A stretch of 64,000 nucleotides of DNA from Anadara kagoshimensis (Eukaryota > Mollusca > Bivalvia > Arcoida > Arcidae). Position 1 is the stretch's first letter. Every line of letters begins with the position of its first letter. Positions 12,121-23,483 of the stretch are shown piece by piece. Location of the stretch: assembly GCA_021292105.1 (NCBI GenBank), contig CM037874.1, forward strand, positions 56,243,539 to 56,307,538, in the 5' to 3' direction. The translations under genes and the position numbers were made by a program. A model generated the notes under the pieces. That model was not told the DNA's origin, ran no database searches, and saw only the letters and a list, made by a program, of their open reading frames with translations.

Positions 12121-13653
12121 AGATTCTTGTTATTTTTTCATAAAAATTGTAATCCCCAATGGCACCGGGATAGGCCTACACGTTGTTATGCAATGTGTGA
12201 TATGGAATAAAATATAGTTGCACATATCCCGTGAGATTAATCTGTTAGTCCGTTACATATATGTTTTTTTGATATCAGTGTTGCTTATTTAGCACAATAA
12301 AGAGTGTCCAGATGCATGTGATGATATCACTACGACATTCTAGATGAGCATCTGATATTTAAATAAACAGTTATATATTTTGAACATCATACAAGGCTAT
12401 ACGTTCATTTATATTTCTCTCTTTACTGACAAAACTTTTGATGTCACACCTTATATCCATAGTATATCCATCTTCTCTCATAATTAACGATCGGGATAAT
12501 CTCTTTTTTTGAGTAGCTATATACCGCTACAGAAAGAAGCCAGCAGAAAATACCAGTGATCTTAAGTAACGCTTACTTTGACAAATCCCTAGTTACAAAA
12601 TACTTTTGCAAAACAATGGCGTTACCTAACACTACATCATTTAGTCAGGTGAAAAACGACGTGTTTCTTAAGACCATTTCACCTCAAATGCACCTTTGTG
12701 GTAGTGGATATAGAATCACTTGTAAGCAGTAAGAATAAAGAAAATAAGTAGTATTAATGCCTTTAATATTCCGTTACAAAGATATCCTCATGGATATTTT
12801 GATAATAATTACAGTAAAAATCCACCATACTACTTTGTAATACTAAACAATCAATACTTAAACGTAACACGTATCTAATTACATTAGCAAGACCAATAAA
12901 CATTAATACGGAAGAACAAAAATAATTTTACACTTAGGCCTACAGACTGCTACCAAGTAAACAAGTAAACAAGGTTGTTTATGATCAAAAGTGTAACAAA
13001 TGTTGGATAATTAAATGGATAAAACAGAATCAGGACGTATTGTCCTTGTAAATACATCCTTTATTCAATAACTGACATTTATAAGCAATCAAACTAATGT
13101 TCATTGACGTTATGGTGGTAATTTCAAACAGTTTAGAGAATGACAAAATAGAATTAAACAATCTATAGACTAGGAAGGAATTAAGATATACGCAATTAAC
13201 TATATTGACTTGTAAGAAAGTGTAAAAATAGAATTAAACGATCCAAAAAGAATAAGGAACATGAAATAAACTATGTCGTCCTACTTTCAAGAGTATTTTC
13301 CAAATTTGCTTAAGTGTTTATGTAGAGATGATTAATGAATACAGAAACTAGAGATAAGCTATGTTGACTTGTTTGTCAGAGGATTTTCTAAGTTTGTATC
13401 TAAAGTGACTATATGATGGTGACAAGAATAAAGATATTGAGACATTCATTGTTTTTATCCCTTGTTTTTCAACAATAGGGTTATTTATCCCGATGTTTGC
13501 TTCAAATGAAAGTTATCTAATATCAATTTACAAATCCGTCTCAAAGCGATTCTATCTTGCCTTTAGTTATTGCTATGTAGAGATAATGACAAACCTTTAA
13601 AATATCCGTTACCTTTACAATTCTGGCTAGGGAGAGTCTAACTAAACATAAAA

Positions 13654-14025
13654 TCAAACACAGATATATCAATCTATGTTCAGGTCTCATTCTGAAAGCA
13701 AAGTAAAATAACAAACAACAAATAAACTAATTCATGCCCAAATCACAATCCTAAAGCAATGTAAAATATTGAAACTGGCAAATTAAATGATACATCCTAA
13801 CTTCCACAGGGAAGTGACGTTGGGTGTCGAGGAAGCTAATGTTGAGCTAGTTGTATCCGTCACGTGTGTAATCAAATTTGAAAACGAAAGTAACATGGAT
13901 CTAATGTACCTTAAATATATCCAAGACAATTTTGGATACAGATACATGATGCTTTTTTTGTTGTGACCACCATAAAACCTATTGATGGTCTTCATAAGCC
14001 TATGTTGGCAATATACCAACAATTA
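13654..14025 (-). mobile_element. PLE 3' fragment with duplicated tail end (S2-A)
   Basis: On the minus strand this starts inside the C-terminal RT codons, where 'ttggcaatataccaac' is antisense to the segment around 23345, runs through the stop region into the 3' tail, and then repeats the last ~60 nt of tail (13654-13712). The RT frame is broken by indels. Counterparts lie at 34175 and 48632. Confidence 0.75.
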
Positions 14026-14323
14026 ATTTCAAAGAAGTTTTGCTTCGTAATATTTGTGTACAAACTGTACAATCGACATAGAGATGATGAAAATGAAACC
14101 AGTATGCAAAAAATTCATGTATCGATATCCTACAGAGTCTTAACTACAAATATAAACTTATTTCATTAGTGGTATTTTCTAATTTTAATTCCAGTTATCT
14201 CAATAAACTGCATATCTGAATCAAATAGAAACATATAAATTCCTACACATCTGGATAATATCAAAGTTAAGCTAAAAATATTCCATGGACGTCTTAAAGA
14301 TAAACTTTCCATGTCGGGTTGAT

Positions 14324-14400
14324 GTAAATCAAAAACAAACATACCAATCTATGTCAAAATGATAATCCTAAAACAGGAATGTGATCATTTTGCTCCGTAA
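14324..14400 (-). mobile_element. PLE 3'-tail terminus (S2-A)
   Basis: This short solo tail begins at the canonical terminus ATCAAAAACAAACATACC (plus strand) and is truncated shortly after 'gctccg'. It lacks the region between the terminus and the hairpins. Confidence 0.7.
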
Positions 14401-15240
14401 TTGTAAAATGTACCTATGTGTGAAACATTGATAAAGAACATTGAATAGCTAAGGCATGTCCAAAAGGATTCAAACAAATTAAAATAAACCTATTTATCTT
14501 TAGGAATATCAGGATAATTGAGTTGATAAGCATATTATTTCTATTTGAAATTTCGGCTATGTCAATAATCAGCATAATTAAGCTACCCAAATACAAATTT
14601 TATATACAGCGCATCTGCTTGTAATCCGCTTTATCTTCTTGTTTTATATTCTTTGAAACTTTATAAAAATAATTGGTTTTACATCAGGGTTCTTACAAAA
14701 TTGGATACTACATATTAAAAACCTCCATACAACATCAAATACATAGTACAGATGCACCTGTTGTTGCTATTTATCGCATATTCTCTTTCAGAGTCAATAT
14801 CTGCTAATAACATCTCAAGAAGATTTGAAACAAAATATCTTGTCTAAATAAAAATAGGAAGATATATCTAGTTGATGTTTTCCATATTTATTAGCAGTTT
14901 TATTGCCTCTTGATTTTGCTTATTTGGTATTTTGCTGCTTTATTAAAATGCTATACATGTACATAAACCTGCTTTTTAATATCAGAAGATAGCAAGATGG
15001 CATACTTCTTGCATTTAACGATCTTATAAAATAAGAAATTTTCCAAACAAGTAGTATCTTGACGATTAATTTCCTTAGAATGTCTAATAATGGCAATGGT
15101 GAACCATTAATAATCATTGATGCACTATTAATGGGGCATTAGATAAATTAAAGAGATTGTGTCTGTTATATATGTGGAGTTAATTAGAAGTATTAAATTC
15201 GAAAATATGGAATAATAACATTAAATATGTCTGCATATAT

Positions 15241-15350
15241 TTATATCAAAACATACATACAAATCCATGTTCAAATCACAATCTCAAAGCAAAGAAAAAA
15301 CTATGAAACTGGTAGAAAACAAAGTTTTAAACACATGAACTGTCCAAAAT
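15241..15350 (-). mobile_element. PLE 3'-tail adjoining a SINE (S2-A)
   Basis: The tail terminus (ATCAAAACATACATAC, plus strand) runs to 'acacatgaactgtcc' and abuts the 3' side of the tRNA-derived SINE. The B copy at 37637 keeps more of the hairpin region. Confidence 0.7.
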
Positions 15351-15590
15351 GGTATAATAATTACGTTATGCTTCCCAGTCTTTGTTTTATATGTATATTG
15401 TCAACTCAAGAATGGTGAAGTAAACCGGAGTACCTGGTACCTGGAGAAATCCACCGGCCTTTCACAATCACAATGCCAAATTTTCTCACTCTAGGACATG
15501 TCAGAGCGGGATTTGTACCTAACCGATTAGAGGTGTCGGGATCTATGTGTCTGTGTTTTATCCAACATGGTTACATAGCACTTTTAAGGT
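15351..15590 (-). mobile_element. tRNA-Leu-derived SINE (S2-A)
   Basis: The tRNA-like head lies at about 15505-15583. In this copy the B box is mutated (GGTTAGGTACAAATCC). The body carries a central-domain-like segment, CAGGTACTCCGGTTTACTTC on the minus strand. Homologous insertions are at 37771 and 50328. The B copy has the clearest tRNA promoter boxes. Confidence 0.7.
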
Positions 15591-16261
15591 AAAATTGGCC
15601 TGACAATGGAAAAATTGTCAAACAGATGAATTGGTATGTATATTGTATCTGAAAAGTACCATCTAAAAAATATCTAACCATTTAATTAGACATCATATAC
15701 GTTGGCATTTGCATTTTCATTTGTCAATCATACAAAAACATGCCGGGTAATGTAAAGTCTTTTAAAATGACTATGTTATACAAAAGTGATTAATTCATTA
15801 AGAATTTTACAACGTCTTATATTAACTGAATAAATACAAGAAAGCAGCATTAAGCATATTTAAATTGTCTCTTAAATGTCTGATGGATTATATAATGTCG
15901 ATGGAACATTTATATTGCCAAATGAGCGATATATAAATAAAAATCAATAAAAAGAGAAAAGGGCGATTTCTTTATTTTGCTGTTATTTGTTTTATGATTG
16001 GTTTCTTTTGTGTCGTTATCTTGGTTCTATTAGTTATCGCATGTTTTTATTTGCAAATTTTCGCTTCCTATTATAGACAAGAATTCACCATCGACGACGA
16101 CATTGAGCTGATTGACTTCTTAATATTTGGTTAATCATGTTTAAAGATTAAATTGTACACCATTGTCCTTAAAAATACTTGTATTTTTGTCTCGACCTAA
16201 TGTCTGTGTCGTTAGCTTACGAATTTTGGTAAAAAATATGTTGAAAGTACAAAGAGGATAA
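15591..16261. other. S2-A spacer carrying a lineage-specific deletion
   Basis: No gene or mobile element is seen. Near 15965 the sequence jumps from 'gagaaaaggg' to 'tgttatttgttttatgattg', which are separated by about 790 bp in copy C. Confidence 0.6.
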
Positions 16262-16395
16262 CAAACATACCAATCCATGTCCAAAAAACTCAAAATACAC
16301 AGCTAAAACTTTAAAACTAGTAAATTAAGTAAAACACACAATTTTCAATAAACAAATGAGGTCGTGTGATCCAGAAGAGTAACAACTGGTATGCA
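16262..16395 (-). mobile_element. PLE 3'-tail (S2-A)
   Basis: Begins 'acaaacataccaatccatgt' and contains 'atgaggtcgtgtgatccaga', the decayed equivalent of the gtgaggccgggtgctccgg segment. Counterparts lie at 39170 and 52029. Confidence 0.65.
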
Positions 16396-17296
16396 TGTTA
16401 TCATTCTTAGCATAAAAAACAGTTGTTTCTGATATATTGAAAAAAACAACCATACCGGTTTCAAAACGAAATAAAAGGAATAAAGTAAAAACTTTTAAAA
16501 AAAGAAAAAAAATAGTTAAACACGCGAACTTATTATTTTTTTCTGAATCCATATTGAATAAAATTTAACGATTAAATGGATTCAAACTTGTAAATGTGTA
16601 ACAGTCTGGTTTCTTTAAAATCGGGACAAAGCAGTGTCTTGCTTATATCGATCTGATAAAATGGGGAATAACGCCGGATTAATAGCATGTCAACGATTAA
16701 TTTTCTTAGACTTTTTCATAAGTGACGGATCATTATAAATCATTGACACACGCATCGTGGTGTATTAGGTAAATTGAAAACTGAGCTGACTTTAAAAGCC
16801 TTATGTAATGTGTAATGAGAGTATCGTATTCAAAAATGTTGATATTAATTCCATGTTACATTTAAATTAATTGAAATTTATTTATTTTGGTCTAAAACGT
16901 GAAATGAAAAGATCTGAAAAAAATCGAACAAAACGAGAAGATGTACTATAAAAGATTGGTACTATATTAGGGAAATCATATTAATCACTGTGAAAGGTCA
17001 AGGCATGTATTGCGATTAACGTAAGGACATTTACACCAATAAAATGCCTTAAATATTATTTATATGTAACATTGTTTGCTGCAATAACTCAGTAAGGTGT
17101 GAGCATATATTGACATCCAAAAATTTCAAGATAAAAATATAGAAATTGTACCTGAATAAAATTTACTTTTTAAAATCCAAAATGTAATGCAACCATCATT
17201 ATTTAAAGAAAAAAAAGAAACATTCACACATTAAAGAAAGAGGAGAACTGGTGTCGTCTGATAAAATCTGATATTGTGATATTTTTAATAAATGAA

Positions 17297-17446
17297 ACTC
17301 AAACAAACATAGCGTTGTATGTCCAAATGACAATCCAAACAGCAAAACTAAAACGTAAACTTAATTTAAACACGCGTATTTCCACCTAAGAAAATGAAAA
17401 TTGTTGCTCTATGAGGGTTTGAACCTCCTGCCTAGCTGGTTACACC
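17297..17446 (-). mobile_element. PLE 3'-tail, highly decayed (S2-A)
   Basis: Shows 'caaacaaacat..cgttgtatgtcc', 'acctaagaaaatgaa' and 'cctagctggttacacc', in the order of the tail. The string 'ggtttgaacc' looks like a pol III B box, but it sits where the tail has 'gggtaagcacc', so it is coincidental. Confidence 0.6.
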
Positions 17447-17732
17447 AACCATGAGGGAAATACAGTTTAGTTTTATAATAATATAAAGTTAAAAAGTTTG
17501 ACAGTAACTTAGGAAGTAGATTAAGGTTAATATTTAATGCAAATCAGAAATGGATCTAGACGCTGTCTATCCTTACGTTAAGTAGTGTTGTGAGAAATAA
17601 ATTTCCTATAAATGCTGTTGAAGCTTCTGTATCACATTATATATTATAAATTGTTTCGGAGACGGAAACCATAAAATTTTCCCTTGACGTCACATGTTCC
17701 TTTTAGTCTCAATTTTGGTTATATACGTTGAG

Positions 17733-17890
17733 GTGTAGCTAGCTGAACAGGAAATGCTTAGCCTTCTAGAACACCAGGTTTTTATTTCCCTGGTGGAAGC
17801 TCACTTGTTAAAGATCATTTGCTACCTCCTTTCAGCTAAGATTTCACATTTCTTTGCCATTGTATTGGATAGGTACGTTTGTTCTTGATT
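17733..17890 (+). mobile_element. PLE 3'-tail at the S2/S3 border (copy A)
   Basis: This tail carries 'gtgtagctagctgaacagg', 'ttccctggtggaagc' and the full terminus GGTACGTTTGTTCTTGAT. The equivalent tails at 29146 and 43533 lose the last ~18 nt at 'attggata', where they join S1. This tail is therefore the intact reference for the recombination joint. Confidence 0.85.
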
Positions 17891-18552
17891 ATTCGACATA
17901 GTGACTTAGCTTTTGACATTTAATTGAAACATAATAAATGTAATGCAATATGTAATAAATGAGCTTTATATTAAATTTACTGCAAAATTAATATTTAATT
18001 TGATTTTATTTTGCCTTTTGGCAATGGTTTGCCAATTGATGAACAAATTACATTTAGTTTAAGAGATTTCATCAGTTGCGTAAATGTCCCTCAGGCCAAC
18101 CTTAGAAGTTAGTAATCTAATCATTGATTTACTTAGACATTGTAGAAAAATGCAAGGTTTGTTATACAAGTCTTAAGTTACAAAAATATTGAAAAGTTTT
18201 ATGTTAATATAAATATCTGAGTGTAAATCTATCTTATTTGGTTTAAAACAATTGCCTTTGGTGGAATAAAATTTTGGGATTTCTATCTTTCTCATTTCAA
18301 TAGTTTAAAACCTATTTTGTGATCAGAACACTGACTAGGAATTTACATCCGAAACAGATGCCATTGCTGTTAAATTAAAACAGATTCAGAAAATTAATTT
18401 AAGCATAGTACATGTCAAATATTCGTAATCGGCTTAAAATTTTCAACAAGGGGTTGTTTTAGTATATTTATATGAATTACTTAATAGAACTCATCAATGT
18501 ATCATTGTTTAGTGTTTGTAATGAACATAATGTTACATATTTCACAGTGGCT

Positions 18553-18800
18553 TGTGTATCTAGCTTAAGCAGTCTCACTTCCCTGGTTGTAATTCGCATG
18601 TCTAACCTGACTTGTCAGTTCAATAGGATTTTACTGTGCTTCTTGATTGTGATTCGGAATACTACATTTGTTTTTGATTACCAAGAGAGATGCTTACCAT
18701 TCTGGAGCATCCAGTCTCCCTTCCTTAATCTAAGTTCACATGTTAAACTACATTAGTCAGTTTTCAAAGTTTGTTTTACTGTTTTTTTTAATTGTGACTG
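18553..18800 (+). mobile_element. Two PLE 3'-tails head-to-tail (S3-A)
   Basis: The first tail (18553-18678) ends in the canonical GTTTTTGAT. A second truncated tail starts immediately, with 'agatgcttaccattctggag' and 'cacatgttaaac'. The 94-codon open frame across them is repeat-derived. The C copy is at 54410-54660. Confidence 0.75.
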
Positions 18801-18927
18801 TAATGTTTAGAATATACATGTATCTTCAAGTGTTCATTGACATATTGTCAGTCTTGTTTTGAGTTAATCATCAATGTTGTTTTTCAGACTTAACATTCAG
18901 CGACCATGTAAAACTATTCACCCTAAC

Positions 18928-18985
18928 ATCAGCAAAATATCTGGTTGTTCATAATTTTTGTCTGAACTTTATGATGGGGGATAAA
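18928..18985 (+). ncRNA. Hammerhead-module flank relic (S3-A)
   Basis: The sequence 'catcagcaaaatatctgg..tttttgtctgaac' matches the module flank upstream of the ribozyme. The core position reads 'tatgatggggg'. Only the flank survives. Confidence 0.4.
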
Positions 18986-20021
18986 AAACTGAAAATGTAT
19001 GTTTTTTAACTTTTCACAAAAAAGTAACAGTTATCTGTTTATCTGTTTTTGTCTCAGAATGTAATACATTATATATATAAAACGTTTGTTGAATATTTGA
19101 TCAGTTTTTTGTAAAATAAGTGGACCAACATATCTACAACTGGACATTTGCTCCAGCACTTGCTCAACGTCATGCATTTTATTATCTGTTGTCGCAATAA
19201 TTGTTTATTATTTTTATTTATTGTTCTATTTGGATATTTTATTATTTACTTGCATTTAATTTGTGTCATATTTTTGTATGCTTCTCCTGTTGCCAAGTAC
19301 ACGTTTTTAAAATCTAATTTTTAAATTAAAATTATTATCAAAATTTGGGATGACAAGATTCCTAAAAATGTACTTAAATAATTTTACTTAATATCACATT
19401 TCTCTTATACGCAAACTTGTCAAATATTCAGAACATTGTAATAATCAGTTGTCTTTGTTTTTGTTTACATTGGTCTTGTTTTTTAAATACTTTCCTGTAT
19501 CCTTCATTGTTGCTTAAGGTATTGTAATCTACAAATCATAATTGAATGTAGAAATAATTGTTTACTTGCTTACCGTTTCGTCGATTTTCCGACACACACT
19601 ATCTGTTTATTATGAAATTAATCTGTTATCTTAATTACTTCCCTTTATATGTACCAGACTATTAGAAAGATAAGAATTGATTGATAGGTAAAGTCAGTGT
19701 TATTCGTGTCTGGACAAAATATAATTGATAGTCATGTCAGCGAGGCAGTATTTCAATCAATTTATGATCAATGAATGTCTCACTAAAACTACATTTTGCA
19801 TGAAATCTCTGAAGAGACTGATTAATTCACAAATGTATATAAATGAGAGATATATATTCTCACACGACGTGTGACATGGGAACCCTTATTTTTGCCCGTG
19901 TGGCACTTTCTTGTCTCACCCTAGGGTTGAGAGAGGGTACATGCTACGCCCGAAAAAAGAGCTGTTATCTGTGACCATAGAAGCTTTTAATGGATTTTTA
20001 AAGGAATAAGGTATGAAAAAA
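18986..20021. other. S3-A spacer
   Basis: No gene is recognised. A 13-nt palindrome, CACACGACGTGTG, lies near 19861, and its C counterpart is retained near 55694. Confidence 0.45.
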
Positions 20022-20147
20022 GAATCAATCGTTACTTGCCATATGTGATGGGGAAATCGCAACCATCGGTCTTATATGTTTGATCGAGAATGAGGCTTGC
20101 CTTCGGTTGCGATTTCCCTATCTCATATGACCAGTAGAAATAGATTC
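20022..20147. repeat. Imperfect palindrome 1 (S3-A)
   Basis: The core arms are 'catatgtgatggggaaatcg' (from 20040) and its inverted partner ending at 20129, with 23 of 25 positions pairing. Weaker pairing extends outward to GAATC/GATTC at 20022 and 20147. It is a hairpin-capable foldback of about 126 bp. An open frame on the minus strand here is a by-product. Confidence 0.75.
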
Positions 20148-20607
20148 TATTTTCTCGCATAGGTGACAGATTAGTCTCACGGCATAGGTGGTACAATATT
20201 TTTTTTATATCGCACCCCGCATGAGCGCGTGTAGGGTATCTCGGTACAACGGGGATTACTTTTTTAATAGTAGCAAGGGGCGTTACTCGTGATACGAAGG
20301 ATATCATAACATATTAAAACTATTTTCCTAACAACTGATTTCAATAGTTCTTTTTATATTTTATTATTATCTGTTATAAAAATATAATTTTGACCAATAA
20401 ATGTTAAAAACTAAAAATATATTTTGTTGTTATTTGTTATCGCGTAGGTCAACATTTCTGCACTGATTAAAACGTCATTGATGACGTTACAATTTTACGT
20501 AATACTTGTATTCAACGGCTGGCAAAATTTTTGTACTGTAGTAGGAAATTTTAATGTCTTTAGGCTTCAATTAGAATTTATATGCGACAAAAATAATCAA
20601 TTACTTG

Positions 20608-20718
20608 TTCCAGACCGAAGTAAGGAAATTCCAATCTCGTGGTCAGTTATTTTTATTTCAAACGGTTGAGATGAAATATCTGACCACTAGACTGGAATTT
20701 CCTTGTCTCGGTCTGGAA
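20608..20718. repeat. Imperfect palindrome 2 (S3-A)
   Basis: A ~111-bp foldback runs from 'ttccagaccgaagtaagga' to its inverted partner ending 'ctcggtctggaa'. The central part ('tggtcagttatttttatttc' against 'gagatgaaatatctgacca') carries more mismatches than the C copy at 56595. Confidence 0.8.
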
Positions 20719-21949
20719 TTCGTTATAGAGTCTCTTTCGATGACACAAATAGATGATACGCCAACGAATACAAATCAATTACAAAGGAATTATCATATAA
20801 ATGCATTCTATAATTTTATCCTATCCAATATTTAAAACGAGCGTTATTAAATTATTTCAAATAGCAGGTACCTGCGTTGCTACAAGTCCCTATATATTAC
20901 GTTATAATTTTTTCTTGTGTCCCTTTAACTTGTTATATAGTACAGACATGTCAAAAGTTTAAAACTTACTCAGGAAAAGGAGTTGACGAAAGAGATGGGG
21001 ATAACAGTTGCCGAGATATTGAGAACCAGGGGCCAATCTGAACTGTCGATTTTGTACTAGTTCGTTAGCTTAGTGTTAAACTTTCGATAGGTCTGTACTG
21101 TAGCTGTAACCCGATTCTTTTGTTACTGACTAAATGGAAATTGATTTTCATTTAAGCTGTATATCTAGTTAATCAGTCATTTATTAATTTTTTTGTTTTC
21201 TTTTACATGTAATTAAAATCTAGATTTCTGCTCTTTTAACCTTCTTTATCACAGTCTACATCATTTGCAAACAACATTGCAATGCTATAGTGCTCTTGAG
21301 GGTCATTGGTCAAGCCGGTGGAAATATATGTTATTACAGTCAATACCACAAGTGGCTTCAACTCTTTGAAATTAGATAATTATATGAAAAGCAACGTGGA
21401 GTTAGTAAAACCAGAAACAAAACCAGCTAACCATCTCATGTTATATTAAAGATGTTAATATACTTCATAATCAGTATATTGTTTTTATATTACAGCGAAT
21501 CTGGCAAATTATACAAATTATACGGCGTTTTTATTTTCGCGCCCTGGTCAACTATTGAAAAACTGCACTAAAATTAAATACAGGGGACTTAAATTAATTT
21601 GCAAAATCAGTATTGTGTTAGAATGACCTGCGGTCGTTCAATTTGTAAAGTAAAATTGCAAAAATAAATATTCGATCACAAAAATTATATGAAAAATTGG
21701 CAATTGTATGGAAATACTTGTTTAAATATATAACGTGTGTGTGCATCGGAGCCTAATATTTGGTAGTTGTTCTATTCATAATACAAAAATATTACATATA
21801 AAACAAATAAAATTTGATTTCAAGTCCTTGATAAACAGTACAGAACGCAATATTTTCAGCCATCTAAAAGATCCGGGTGTATGTTACCACGAGGATCTCA
21901 CAAACTCAGTAATAGTTGTGTATTATTGTCAGAAAAATTTACAATTGTC
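20719..21949. other. S3-A spacer
   Basis: No gene or repeat is recognised. It is paralogous to 56705-57914. Confidence 0.5.
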
Positions 21950-22132
21950 TGGTTGAAACCAAGGTATACCCCCTCATGCAAAATATTTCCTTGGCTAGAT
22001 TCGGTAATGTATATTTTGGTCATTTGTGACATCTTTTCATTATCTTGGTAAAAAAGTTTTGGTTTCACAATTTTGGTCCAAGCAATACTGTTGAGAAACT
22101 GTATTCCGAAACAGTTGACTAGTATTGTAAAA
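21950..22132 (+). ncRNA. Degenerate hammerhead module (S3-A)
   Basis: The full module is present: 'cctcatgcaaaatatttcc', 'ttttggtccaagca', then the ribozyme region with core CTGTTGAG, a weakened stem II and GAAAC present. The expected GTC cleavage triplet is GAC. Predicted inactive. An open frame on the minus strand spans the module in both S3 copies. Confidence 0.65.
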
Positions 22133-22529
22133 CTATAACTAAATAATATGTAATTACGATACATCACCACAACAGAAAAAACAAAACCGAAGAAATTCGA
22201 ATCTTCTCTGTCATTAGGGTCCATACACATTTAGATGGTTATCAGCGTTATAATTACATGAGTAAAAAATATTGCACTATGCTAACCAATAAAAAAATGC
22301 AATGGTAATCTGAAATACAACAGGAAACCGTTTTCGTCACATATATGAAAACTTTGAATTAATTGAAAAAAACTATATCGTAATCTAATATGTTTATTAA
22401 TTAACTTAAAACTGATAAGATTCGAAAAATAAATATAAAGCAAAGAAAACGATTAGGTAATAGTTAGAATGAATGTCACTCAACCCGGAAAAACTATTTT
22501 AGACAAACTATGTTTTGAATATCAATCAA

Positions 22530-23483
22530 ATGTGGATTCTCAAAAATTCTAAAGAATTACTTGAACATCTTGCTTCTAATACTTTATCTCATGTAAAAAG
22601 TATAAAAACATTTGATTTTTCTACACTATACACCACAATCCCTCATTCTAAATTGAAAGAACGTCTTAAAGAAATTATTCACTTGTCTTTCTTCTACAAA
22701 AACGGTAAGCCAAGATACAAATATCTGGTGCTGAACAGGGATTCTGGTTATTTTGTCAAGCATCATACGGATTCCAAACAAAAATATACTGAAGATACCA
22801 TCAACAAAATGTTGGAGTTTTTGATAGATAACATATTTGTTGTGTTTGGTAATATAGTTTTTCAGCAAACAATCGGTATACCAATGGGTACAAACTGTGC
22901 ACCATTGCTTGCTCATTTGTTTCTTTATTCTTACGAAGCAGAATTTATGCAGAACCTTGTTAAATCTGGAGAGAAAACTGTCGCCAAATCATTCAACTCA
23001 ACATACAGATACATAGATGACGTTCTGTCTATTAACAATCCTAAATTTGGAGACTATGTAAATGTCATCTATCCTAGTGAGCTTGAAATAAAAGACACGA
23101 CTGATTCCTCAAGTTCTGCTTCATATTTAGACTTATACCTGAATTATGACGCACAGGAAAGGATACATTTGAAACTTTATGACAAACGTGATGACTTCAA
23201 TTTTTCTTTTGTCAACTTTCCCTTTTTATGCAGCAATATACCTGCTTCTCCTGCTTATGGTGTATTTGTTTCCCAATTAATACGCTATGGTAGAGCTTGT
23301 TCCCACTACGGGGACTTTGTACAACGAAGTAGGCTGCTTGCAAATAAATTGTTGACTCAGGGATATTGCAAGCCTAGGCTTATCAAGGCCCTCAAAAAGT
23401 TTTATGGCCGTCATTGCATTATTGTTGATAAGTTTGATGTCTCTGTGTCCAGGATTGCCTTGGATATATTTGACGTCTCATAG
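22530..23483 (+). CDS. Reverse transcriptase, Penelope-like, N-terminally truncated
   Basis: Begins at the first ATG of the frame and encodes 317 residues. The RT palm motifs are in order: FDFSTLYTTIP at about residues 28-38 (motif A, first catalytic Asp), GIPMGTNCAP at 116-125 (motif B), and YIDD at 161-164 (motif C, two catalytic Asp). A conserved C-terminal block follows, with LYDKRDDF and NFPFLCSNIP. The frame stops soon after (DIFDV) with no GIY-YIG endonuclease, so the element either lacks one or carries it N-terminally in the missing part, as in domain-permuted PLEs. The fingers are incomplete, so an active enzyme is unlikely. No promoter is visible. Older fragments show that the stop and 3' UTR positions are conserved in the family. 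Confidence 0.85.
   Translation: MWILKNSKELLEHLASNTLSHVKSIKTFDFSTLYTTIPHSKLKERLKEIIHLSFFYKNGKPRYKYLVLNRDSGYFVKHHTDSKQKYTEDTINKMLEFLIDNIFVVFGNIVFQQTIGIPMGTNCAPLLAHLFLYSYEAEFMQNLVKSGEKTVAKSFNSTYRYIDDVLSINNPKFGDYVNVIYPSELEIKDTTDSSSSASYLDLYLNYDAQERIHLKLYDKRDDFNFSFVNFPFLCSNIPASPAYGVFVSQLIRYGRACSHYGDFVQRSRLLANKLLTQGYCKPRLIKALKKFYGRHCIIVDKFDVSVSRIALDIFDVS

Larger units (their letters stand above)
8715..13640. repeat. Segmental duplication block S1, copy A
   Basis: This block is collinear with 29290-34090 (B) and 43534-48640 (C). The first ~1 kb of A is more diverged and lacks about 250 bp, near 9060, that is present in B and C. From about 11 kb onwards A resembles C much more than B. It contains a minisatellite, hammerhead-module relics and two plus-strand PLE tails. 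Confidence 0.9.
13641..17871. repeat. Segmental duplication block S2, copy A
   Basis: Collinear with 34091-40601 (B) and 48641-53868 (C). The offset to C is a constant 34,977 bp up to about 15.9 kb. It then grows because about 790 bp present in C (50950-51750), and partly in B, is missing from A near 15965. Confidence 0.9.

Noticed and set aside
17410-17425. 'ggtttgaacc' as a pol III B box or tRNA gene
   Set aside because: It aligns with the 'gggtaagcacc' part of the PLE tail, and no A box or cloverleaf fits.
20032-20307. 91-codon minus-strand frame
   Set aside because: It runs through palindrome 1 and is truncated to 60 codons in copy C, so it is not maintained.
21898-22230. 110-codon minus-strand frame, retained as 116 codons at 57866
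   Set aside because: It overlaps the hammerhead module antisense, other module copies do not keep the frame, and conservation is explained by the recent block duplication.
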